Below are positions 57,794 to 64,000 of a stretch of DNA of 64,000 bases, in pieces. Position 1 is the first letter of the stretch, and each line of letters opens with the position of its first letter. This DNA is from Acidobacteriota bacterium. GTDB lineage: Bacteria; Acidobacteriota; Aminicenantia; Aminicenantales; Saccharicenantaceae. Both the position numbers and the translations under genes were made by a program. The notes under the pieces were generated by a model. It saw nothing but the letters and a program-made list of their open reading frames with translations. It was not told the DNA's origin and did not search any database. The stretch spans positions 1 to 64,000 of the forward strand of contig JAKQUO010000031.1 of the NCBI GenBank assembly GCA_029569255.1, written 5' to 3'.

Positions 57794-59317
57794 CTAGCGG
57801 GCCCGAGAGCCACCGACGTTGATGCCGCGGATGCGGACCGTCGGCTGCCCGGCCGTGACCTCGGCCGACTGGCCCTTGCCGCAGATGCCCGGCCCGAAAT
57901 CGAGGTCGTCGCCGACCGCGTCGATGCCCTTGATGACGTCGAGGCAGTTGCCGATGAGCGTCGCTCCCTTGACCGGCGCCGTCTTCTTCCCCTTCTCGAT
58001 GAGGTAGGCCTCGCGGCAGGTGAAGTTGAAGACGCCGTCCGTGGGATTGACGCTGCCGCCGCTGAGGCTCTGGACGTAGAGGCCGCTCTCCGTCGAGGCC
58101 AGGATGTCCTCCGGCCTGTCCTCGCCCCTGTCGATGAAGGTGTTGGTCATGCGGACGATGGGCATGTAACGGAACGACTCGCGGCGGCCGTTGCCGGTGC
58201 GCTCCGTCCCCATCTGCTTGGCCGAGAGGATGTCGGTCATGAACCTGACCAGCCGGCCCCCGTCGATCAGGACGTTGCGCTTCATCGGCGTCCCTTCGTC
58301 GTCGAAATCGGTCGTGCCGCGGAAGTTGGGCAGGGTGCCGTCGTCGACCATGGTGAACTTCGGGTGGGCCACCATCTGGCCGAGCTTGCCGACGAAGACG
58401 CCGGTCTCGCGGGCGATGTTGTCGCCCTCGAGGGGGTGCCCCACGGCCTCGTGGACGAGAACGCCGCCCCAGCCGTTCTGCATGACCACGTCCATCTTGC
58501 CCGCCGGGGCGGCCTGGGCCTCGAGCATGGCGACGGACTCGCGGGCCGAGGCCCGGGCCGCGTCCTCCGGCCGGAGCTCGTCGAACATCTCCAGCCCGGA
58601 GTGGCGGCTCAGGCGCTCGCGCCCCATGTGCGAGGCGCCGCCGCCGACGCCGAGCGTCTGGACGATGAAGAAGATGAGAGGCAGCTCGTCGCGGAGATAG
58701 AGGCCCTCGCTGTTGGCTATGGCGCGGCCGCGGACCTCGTCGTAATAGTCGATCGAGGCCATCTTGATCCGCGTGTCGTAGGCGAGCGCGGCGTCGTGGG
58801 CCCGGCTCATGATCTCCAGGCGCTTCTCGTCGGCGACCGTCTGGAGCGGGACCCGGACCGTGATGTGGCTCGGCCGCTTCCCTTCCTTGACGTCGACCGG
58901 CGCGACGGCCCTGGCGCCCCGGGCCACGTACGAGGCCACGTCGGCCGCCCGAAGGAAGCCGTCCATCGTCAGCTCGTCGGTGTAGGCGTAGCCCGTCTTG
59001 TCGCCGGAGATGACCCGGACGCCCGCGCCCTGGCTGATGCCGTAGACGGCGCTCTTGAACTTGCCCTCCTCGAGGAGGATCGAGCGCGAGACGCGGTTCT
59101 CGATGTAGATCTCGCCGAACTCGCCGCCCTTCTCCAGGGCCCGGCGGATGACCTTGTCCAGATCCTCCGGGGCGAACTCGGGCCGGGCCGGGGCCCGGCC
59201 GGCGCGGGCGCAGCGCATCAGGGCCGGAGTCGCGGCCAGGGCCAGGCCCCCCTTGAGGCCGAGCTCCAGGAACTTGCGCCGGGGGATGTCCCCGACTGAG
59301 AAGAATTTGTTCGTCAT
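57794..59317 (-). CDS. tldD: Metalloprotease TldD with twin-arginine signal
   Basis: 507 residues. The catalytic zinc motif HEAVGHPLEGD is intact, as are SVNPTDGVFNF and GNCLDVIKGIDAVG. The N-terminus reads IPRRKFLELGLKGGLALAATPA, a twin-arginine export signal with a hydrophobic core, followed by LMRC. TldD is normally cytoplasmic and about 480 residues. Its partner PmbA has no signal, so the pair may be exported together or TldD may act alone outside. A TATAAT lies 20 bases upstream of the start. Confidence 0.93.
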   Translation of the reverse strand: MTNKFFSVGDIPRRKFLELGLKGGLALAATPALMRCARAGRAPARPEFAPEDLDKVIRRALEKGGEFGEIYIENRVSRSILLEEGKFKSAVYGISQGAGVRVISGDKTGYAYTDELTMDGFLRAADVASYVARGARAVAPVDVKEGKRPSHITVRVPLQTVADEKRLEIMSRAHDAALAYDTRIKMASIDYYDEVRGRAIANSEGLYLRDELPLIFFIVQTLGVGGGASHMGRERLSRHSGLEMFDELRPEDAARASARESVAMLEAQAAPAGKMDVVMQNGWGGVLVHEAVGHPLEGDNIARETGVFVGKLGQMVAHPKFTMVDDGTLPNFRGTTDFDDEGTPMKRNVLIDGGRLVRFMTDILSAKQMGTERTGNGRRESFRYMPIVRMTNTFIDRGEDRPEDILASTESGLYVQSLSGGSVNPTDGVFNFTCREAYLIEKGKKTAPVKGATLIGNCLDVIKGIDAVGDDLDFGPGICGKGQSAEVTAGQPTVRIRGINVGGSRAR

Positions 59318-59336
59318 GGCCTTCCCTTTCGGGCCG

Positions 59337-59342
59337 ATTATA
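59337..59342 (-). promoter_or_regulatory. Candidate -10 (TATAAT) of the tldD operon
   Basis: Perfect minus-strand TATAAT, no clear -35 at 16-18 bp. Confidence 0.4.
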
Positions 59343-59389
59343 ATCCAGCGATGGAACGAAATGCCAGCCCCCCGCTGCGACCGGCCGCG

Positions 59390-59626
59390 CTATTTCATCG
59401 GCTTGTGGTATGTCTTCTCCCCGAGGGGCGACCAGAGCCCGTAGCTTTCCTCATGCACCCGGCATTTCCCCTCCGAGGTCCAGTTGAAGCCGTAGTTGCA
59501 GCCGAACCAGAGGTACTTGTCCCCGCCGCCGTTCTCCGTGGTGATGATGTAGCGGGCGGCGAGAAGTGGAAACCTCCCTCGCGCCGAAGGGTAGGCCGGG
59601 CCCGGAAGATGGTCAAGGTTCGCCGT
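59390..59626 (-). pseudogene. 3' fragment of an unrecognised protein gene
   Basis: An open frame of 78 codons ends in TAG at 59390-59392 but contains no ATG, GTG or TTG after the upstream stop. Its protein looks real: RYIITTENGGGDKYLWFG, then CNYGFNWTSEGKC and SYGLWSPLGEKTYHKP, with the strong GC-third-position bias of the neighbouring genes. I infer the C-terminal piece of a broken gene. Family not recognised. Confidence 0.6.
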
Positions 59627-59681
59627 TCACCGTTGACATTCGCCGGCCGAGGGCCGAAGATATGGGAAGCGGGAGGTGGAC

Positions 59682-61187
59682 ATGAGAAATCCCAGACGCA
59701 TCCGCCAGGCGGCCCTTGTCACGGCCTTCTTCCTGGCCCTCGGCCCGGCCCTGCTGCCGGCCCAGAGCCTGGAGGAGAAGGTCACCGCCCACACGCTGAA
59801 GAACGGCCTGACCGTCCTCTTCGCCGAGCGCCACGGGGCGCCGGTCTTCAGCACGCTCTACGGGTTCAAGGTCGGGTCGGTCGACGAACACCCCGGCATC
59901 ACCGGGACCGCCCACCTGTTCGAGCACATGGCCTTCAAGGGCACGCCCAGGATCGGGACCAAGGACTACGGGAAGGAGAAGGTCCTCATGGACCGGATCG
60001 CCGAGGTCGGCCGCGAATGGAGCCTCGAGCTGGCCAAGGGCGACCTGGCCGACAAGGACAAGGTCGCCGGCCTGCGGGCCGAGCTGACCCGGCTCGAGAA
60101 CGAGCAGAGCGCCTTCATCGTCAAGGACGAGATCGACCTCATCTACAGCAACGCCGGCGGCGTCGGGCTCAACGCCGGGACCGGCACCGACCAGACGATG
60201 TACATGATCAGCCTGCCGGCCAACCGGTTCGAGCTCTTCTGCCTCATGGAGTCCGAGCGCATCCGGAACGCCGTCCTGCGCGAGTTCTACATCGAGCGCA
60301 GCGTCGTCCAGGAGGAGCGCAAGCAGACGACCGACGCCGTCCCGGCCCGGCTCCTCGGCGAGATGTTCATGGGCGCGGCCTTCATCGCCCATCCCTACAA
60401 GAACCCCGTCGTCGGCTGGGCCTCGGACATCGACTCCGTGACCCTGGAGGAGGCCCAGGCCTTCAAGCGGAAGTACTACACCCCGAACAACTGCGTCCTG
60501 GCCATCGTCGGCGACGTCCATCCGCAAAAGGCCATCCCGGTCGTCGAGAAGTACTTCGGCGACATCCCCCGCGGCCCGGACCCGCCGGTCTTCCGGACGG
60601 TCGAGCCCCGGCAGCTCGGCGAGCGCCGGGTCCGCTTCGAGTTCGACGCCGAGCCCCAGCTGATGATGGGCTTCCACAAGCCGACCTTCCCCTCCAAGGA
60701 GGACGCGGCCGCGGCGGTCCTGGCCTACATCCTGACCACCGGCCGGACGTCGCGGATGTACAAGGACATCATCCAGGACCGGCAGCTGGCCGTCTCGGTC
60801 TCGGCCGGTTCGACGCCCGGCGTCCGTTTCCCCAATCTCTTCGTCTTCAGCGCCGCGCCCCGCAGCCCGCACACGCCCGAGGAGGTCGAGGCGGCCATCC
60901 TCGAGCACATCGAGAAGGTCAAGACGGAGCCGGTGACGGAGCGGGAGCTCCGGAAGGTCAAGAACAACCTCGACGCCCAGTTCATCCGCTCGATGAGCTC
61001 CAACTTCGGCATCGCCATCCAGCTCATCCGCTACCAGCTGCTCTCCGGCGACTGGAAGCTCTTCCAGAAGTACCGCGAGCTCATCGCGGCCGTCACGGCC
61101 GACGACCTCATGGACTTCGCCAAGACCTACCTCACGACGGAGAACCGGACCGTGGCCTACCTCGTCAAGAAGGCCAAGGCGTCCTGA
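59682..61187 (+). CDS. M16 family zinc peptidase, active subunit
   Basis: 501 residues with a Sec signal peptide (ending ALLPAQ). The inverted zinc motif HLFEH is in TAHLFEHMAFKGT and the distal Glu is in VVQEERKQT, so it is catalytically complete. The fold is the two-domain M16 chamber. It should degrade short peptides in the periplasm. ATG 59682 has GGGAGG five bases upstream. The next gene, 16 bases on, is an inactive partner. Confidence 0.93.
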   Translation: MRNPRRIRQAALVTAFFLALGPALLPAQSLEEKVTAHTLKNGLTVLFAERHGAPVFSTLYGFKVGSVDEHPGITGTAHLFEHMAFKGTPRIGTKDYGKEKVLMDRIAEVGREWSLELAKGDLADKDKVAGLRAELTRLENEQSAFIVKDEIDLIYSNAGGVGLNAGTGTDQTMYMISLPANRFELFCLMESERIRNAVLREFYIERSVVQEERKQTTDAVPARLLGEMFMGAAFIAHPYKNPVVGWASDIDSVTLEEAQAFKRKYYTPNNCVLAIVGDVHPQKAIPVVEKYFGDIPRGPDPPVFRTVEPRQLGERRVRFEFDAEPQLMMGFHKPTFPSKEDAAAAVLAYILTTGRTSRMYKDIIQDRQLAVSVSAGSTPGVRFPNLFVFSAAPRSPHTPEEVEAAILEHIEKVKTEPVTERELRKVKNNLDAQFIRSMSSNFGIAIQLIRYQLLSGDWKLFQKYRELIAAVTADDLMDFAKTYLTTENRTVAYLVKKAKAS

Positions 61188-61203
61188 GGCCGGAGGAACG
61201 ACC

Positions 61204-62658
61204 ATGAAACGCAACACCATCGTCAAGACCGCGGCGGCCCTCGCCTTCGCGCTCCTCATCCCGGCCCGGCCCGCCATCGGCCAGAAGCATCCGAGCGACC
61301 TCGGGCCTCCTCCGCCCCTGTCGTTCAAGATGCCCAAGCCGGCCTGGCTCACACTGGCCAACGGCGTCCGCGTCGCTTACATGCGGGACACCGAGCTGCC
61401 CCTCGTCACCGTCCTGGGCTTGTTACGCGGCGGCTCGATCTTCGAGCCCGCGGACAAGTCCGGGCTGGCCCAGCTCACGGCAACGGTGCTGAGGACCGGC
61501 GGGACGAAGACCCGCGGCGGCGACGCCATCAACGAGGAGCTCGAGTTCATCGCGGCCACCGTCGAGGCCATGGGCGGCGCCGAGTTCATGACCGTGATCG
61601 GCAGCTCGTTGAAGAAGGACTTCGCCAAGCTCATGGAGATCTACGCCGACCTGATCATGAACCCGGCCTTCCCGCGGGACAAGCTCGACCTGGCCCGCAA
61701 CCAGTCCCTGGAGGGCATCCGCCGGCAATGGGACCAGCCCAGCCGGGTCTCCAGCCTGCTGTTCAACGAGAGGCTCTACGGCCCGGATTCGCCCTACGGG
61801 CGGCGGCCCAAGCCGGCGACGCTCGAGGCCATCGGCCGCGAGGACCTGGTCGCCTTCCACAAGCGCATCTTCTCGCCTGACAACCTGATGCTGGGCGTCG
61901 CCGGCGACGTCACCGCCGGCGAGGTCAAGGCCATCCTCGAAAAGGCCTTCAAGGGCTGGCCCAAGGCCAAGGTCGACCTGGCCGAGCCCGCGCCCCTGGA
62001 GGAACGGGCCGACGGCACGATCTACTACGCCTACAAGGACACGCCCCAGGCCAACCTCTACCTGGGCCACCTGGGCGTCCGCCGCAACAACCCGGACCAG
62101 TACAAGCTCGAGGTCCTCAACAACATCTTCGGCGGCGGCGGGTTCACGGCCCGGCTGATGAAGGAGCTCCGTTCCAACCGCGGCCTGACCTACGGCATCT
62201 ACGGCGGGGTCATGGAGGGGCGCGACCGGGGCCCGTTCATGGTCGCCTCCCAGCTGAAAGCGGCCAATTTCGTCGAGGCCCTCGGGCTCATCAAGGACAT
62301 CATCCGCGACCTGCAGACGAACCCGGTCTCCGACGAGGAGATCGAGACGGCCAAGAACTCGATCATCAACAGCTTCGTCTTCAACTTCGAGCAGAATGTC
62401 CAGGTCATGAGCCGGCTCATGACGCTCAAGCTCCAGGGCTATGCCGACAACTACCTCGACGCCTACATCGACAACATCCGCAAGGTCACCAAGCAGGACA
62501 TCCTCGAGGCCGCCAAGAAGTACATGGACCCGGCCAGGACGATCGTCGTGGTCGTCGGCGACGAGAAGCGCTTCGACCGGCCGCTCTCGAGCCTCGGCCC
62601 GGTCAAGACGATCGACCTCAAGGCCGTCATGGAGGCCGAACGGAGGCCGGAGAGATAG
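61204..62658 (+). CDS. M16 family peptidase, inactive partner subunit
   Basis: 484 residues, Sec signal peptide. It has the M16 fold (FSPDNLMLGVAGDV, GGGGFTARLMKELR) but at the HxxEH position it reads GLAQLTATVLRTGG, so the zinc site is missing. The RSNRGLTYGIYGG segment keeps the Arg/Tyr pair that completes the active site of the partner. Together with the upstream gene it forms the usual active/inactive heterodimer. Confidence 0.92.
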   Translation: MKRNTIVKTAAALAFALLIPARPAIGQKHPSDLGPPPPLSFKMPKPAWLTLANGVRVAYMRDTELPLVTVLGLLRGGSIFEPADKSGLAQLTATVLRTGGTKTRGGDAINEELEFIAATVEAMGGAEFMTVIGSSLKKDFAKLMEIYADLIMNPAFPRDKLDLARNQSLEGIRRQWDQPSRVSSLLFNERLYGPDSPYGRRPKPATLEAIGREDLVAFHKRIFSPDNLMLGVAGDVTAGEVKAILEKAFKGWPKAKVDLAEPAPLEERADGTIYYAYKDTPQANLYLGHLGVRRNNPDQYKLEVLNNIFGGGGFTARLMKELRSNRGLTYGIYGGVMEGRDRGPFMVASQLKAANFVEALGLIKDIIRDLQTNPVSDEEIETAKNSIINSFVFNFEQNVQVMSRLMTLKLQGYADNYLDAYIDNIRKVTKQDILEAAKKYMDPARTIVVVVGDEKRFDRPLSSLGPVKTIDLKAVMEAERRPER

Positions 62659-62709
62659 CTCGGGCCGCGGCCCCGGGCTTGCGACTCGCCGTTTCTCGCG
62701 GGAGGGAAT

Positions 62710-63294
62710 TCAGGCCCGCCGGGCCGTCAGCATGACCTGGAAGCGCGTCCGCGAGGTCTCGACGGCGAAGCCTTTCCCGCGCAGATGGCGCCCGGCGTCC
62801 TCGACGCCGAAAGGCGAGGCCCGGTGCCGCCCGCCTTCGCTGCGGTGGAGCTCGTCCATCATGCGGAAGCCCTCGTCGCTGAAGTCGCTCACGACGAGCT
62901 TGCCGCCGGGCGCCAACACCCGGGCCATCTCGTCCAGCGCGCGGCGCGGGTCCGACAGATGATGGAGCAGGTTGACCGAGAAGACCGCGTCGAACGAATC
63001 GTCCGGGAAATCCAGGCTCTCGGCGTCGCCGACCCTGAATTCGATCAGCCCGGCCAGGCCGCTGCGCTCCGCCTGGAGCCGGGCGAAAGCCTGCTCCTCC
63101 TCGGAGGCGTCGACGGTCGTGACCCGGAAGCCGCGCCTGGCCAGGGCCAGCGTGAAGTGGCCTTTGCCCGTGCCGGTCTCGAGCGTCAGGGCCCCGAGCG
63201 GGAGCGCCCGCTCTATCATCCAGTCACGCTCGCGGTCGGTATCGTAGCCGTAAGCCCTGTACTGCTCCCGCCGCCGTTCGATGCGCTTCAGCAT
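62710..63294 (-). CDS. Class I SAM-dependent methyltransferase
   Basis: 194 residues. Motif I is LETGTGKGHFTLALAR (Asp-like Glu, GTGKG), then VTTVDASEEE, VGDAESLDFPDDSFDAVFSVNLLHHL (motif II) and LAPGGKLVVSDF. Substrate unknown; the GTGKG and short length resemble small-molecule or ubiquinone-type methylases. ATG 63294 has GAGGAAG just upstream; the frame is open to an ATG at 63354 with no ribosome site. It has a promoter at 63396-63424. Confidence 0.87.
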   Translation of the reverse strand: MLKRIERRREQYRAYGYDTDRERDWMIERALPLGALTLETGTGKGHFTLALARRGFRVTTVDASEEEQAFARLQAERSGLAGLIEFRVGDAESLDFPDDSFDAVFSVNLLHHLSDPRRALDEMARVLAPGGKLVVSDFSDEGFRMMDELHRSEGGRHRASPFGVEDAGRHLRGKGFAVETSRTRFQVMLTARRA

Positions 63295-63395
63295 CTCTTC
63301 CTCGCGGCCGGCGGCGTTCTCACCCGACCCAGTCGTCGCGCTCTTGGTTTTCATCGCTGTCGGTCTCGACCCGTGAAGGATTCCGGCCGGCTGAT

Positions 63396-63424
63396 AAAAT
63401 AGCCCGGCCGCCGGAAAAAGGCAA
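63396..63424 (-). promoter_or_regulatory. Candidate promoter of the methyltransferase gene
   Basis: Minus strand TTGCCT (63419-63424), 17-bp spacer, TATTTT (63396-63401). Confidence 0.4.
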
Positions 63425-63569
63425 CAGCCGAGAACCGGGCTCGGCGCTCATCTTCTTCGACACGACGCCCCCGATGCGGCGAACCGGACCGGTTCGCCCG
63501 GAGGGAGAAAACGCCCGCCATGTTCGAGCTCTTGAGCTCATCCCGAGAAGTCGGCTTGCCCAAGAGGTG

Positions 63570-63599
63570 TTGGAACTACGATACGATTGGTGATATCGT
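63570..63599 (+). promoter_or_regulatory. Candidate promoter for the small ORF and propeller lipoprotein
   Basis: TTGGAA (63570-63575), 18-bp spacer, TATCGT (63594-63599). Confidence 0.35.
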
Positions 63600-63667
63600 C
63601 ATTTATGAGCCGCGCTTCAAATAATGCCCTCGAAAGACCGTTCCGCTCTCCGATCGGGAGGCCGCCG

Positions 63668-63832
63668 ATGAAGACGAGAAAGAAGGGCGCAGCCGCCACG
63701 GCGCTGATGTTATCCAGCCTTCGCTCCGTTCTGATCCTTGCCCCGGAATTGTCAGCCAGCCCGCCCGGGCAACAGGTCGAATCGGTCAACGGCGTCCGGT
63801 TCTACGAGTACGGCATCAGAGAAATTCAATGA
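63668..63832 (+). CDS. Small exported protein, possibly a truncated propeller-protein start
   Basis: 54 residues: a basic start (MKTRKKG), a hydrophobic stretch, then PPGQQVESVNGVRFYEYG. GGGAGG lies before the ATG. The VESVNGVRF segment resembles the first residues of mature six-bladed propeller proteins, so this could be the stump of such a gene that was cut short. Its stop overlaps the next start (ATGA). Confidence 0.5.
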   Translation: MKTRKKGAAATALMLSSLRSVLILAPELSASPPGQQVESVNGVRFYEYGIREIQ

Positions 63833-64000
63833 GCTTGCGTCGACCAAAGGCCTTCCTTTCCCTTGCGATGATAGCCAAAGCGGGACGGATCCTCATGAAC
63901 GTCTGCCTGATCCTGGCTCTCGCCGCCCTGGCCGCAGCCTGTGCGCGGGAGAAATGGCGGGGGAAGATCGTCAAGGAAGGAGATGTGACCGTCGTCAAGA
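63829..64000 (+). CDS. Propeller-type lipoprotein, 5' part only (cut by window edge)
   Basis: Open to the end of the window. The frame contains a lipoprotein signal (LILALAALAAAC, Cys about residue 38 from the first ATG) followed by REKWRGKIVKEGDVTVVK, the typical beginning of six-bladed beta-propeller lipoproteins. Starts at 63829, 63868 or 63895 are all in frame; I chose 63829 because it overlaps the preceding stop (ATGA). The rest lies outside. Confidence 0.65.
   Translation, partial: MSLRRPKAFLSLAMIAKAGRILMNVCLILALAALAAACAREKWRGKIVKEGDVTVVK

Larger units (their letters stand above)
59318..59681. other. Intergenic region containing a gene remnant
   Basis: 364 bases between tldD and the M16 pair. 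Apart from the remnant and the -10 listed separately, I see only a TTGACA at 59633 without a suitable -10 at normal spacing. Confidence 0.55.
63355..63667. other. Intergenic region
   Basis: 313 bases. Apart from the two promoters I see nothing definite. Short frames on the minus strand lack ribosome sites and domain pattern. Confidence 0.5.

Noticed and set aside
59633-59638. TTGACA upstream of the M16 pair as a promoter
   Set aside because: No acceptable -10 lies 16-18 bp downstream; the nearest candidates are at 20 bp or more.
63351-63563. A 70-codon minus-strand frame upstream of the methyltransferase
   Set aside because: No ribosome site, no domain pattern and an Arg/Ser-rich composition typical of chance frames; it overlaps the methyltransferase promoter.

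Overview
The window is 64 kb of GC-rich, densely packed chromosome from a Gram-negative (diderm) bacterium. Outer-membrane assembly genes (BamA, a Skp/OmpH-like chaperone, LolC/LolD), many Sec signal peptides and lipoboxes, a Tat signal and several porin-like or beta-propeller surface proteins all point to a two-membrane envelope. The mix of DUF5916 beta-barrel, SpoIVB-type S55 peptidase, DUF885, paired M16 peptidases, prolyl oligopeptidase, TldD/PmbA and a propeller lipoprotein is what I associate with Acidobacteriota or Candidatus Aminicenantes. That placement is inference; no rRNA gene is present to test it. I see no phage, plasmid, transposase, CRISPR array or defence island.

Layout. 1-3.3 kb: the end of a sigma-54 response regulator and a large GGDEF diguanylate cyclase with an AT-rich promoter region. 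3.6-9.3 kb: a LolA-like protein and an M48 lipoprotein protease face a bamA-skp-fabZ operon. 9.3-13.7 kb: lolD, lolC, lysS, nusB and ribH read leftward. 13.8-19.8 kb: a Lon-like protease, a pseudouridine synthase and two tandem MacB/FtsX-type permeases. 19.9-26.3 kb: an alanine/Na+ symporter, an AlaX editing protein, a DUF401 permease, a short RNase HIII and an amidohydrolase lipoprotein. 26.3-26.7 kb: a strongly structured non-coding stretch in front of efp. 27-31 kb: a beta-propeller protein behind an S55 peptidase. 31-41 kb: epimerase, fabH, degenerate DUF885, tatD, polyprenyl synthase, CYTH, rpoZ, an SNF symporter and a MinD/J-like pair. 41-46 kb: a GspG-like protein, a seven-repeat FG-GAP lipoprotein, a monothiol thioredoxin, tRNA-Lys(CTT) and a prolyl oligopeptidase. 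46-53 kb: Smr, DUF5916, M6 protease, ATP-grasp ligase and a small lipoprotein. 53-64 kb: a papain-like protease, PmbA/TldD, two M16 peptidases, a methyltransferase, gene remnants and the start of a propeller lipoprotein.

How the genes fit together. Three themes recur: building the outer membrane (BamA, Skp, Lol, LolA-like, M48, FabZ, FabH, polyprenyl synthase); exporting many proteases and peptidases (M48, S55, S9, M6, C1, TldD, M16), suggesting a peptide-scavenging life; and housekeeping (LysRS, NusB, RibH, EF-P, omega, RNase HIII). The most unusual sequence signals are three copies of a GGGGAC-flanked palindrome, a nested inverted repeat upstream of efp, and several consensus-like promoters placed so close to the start codon that the mRNAs should be leaderless. 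I did not find a convincing new multi-gene system; the candidates are listed as separate findings.
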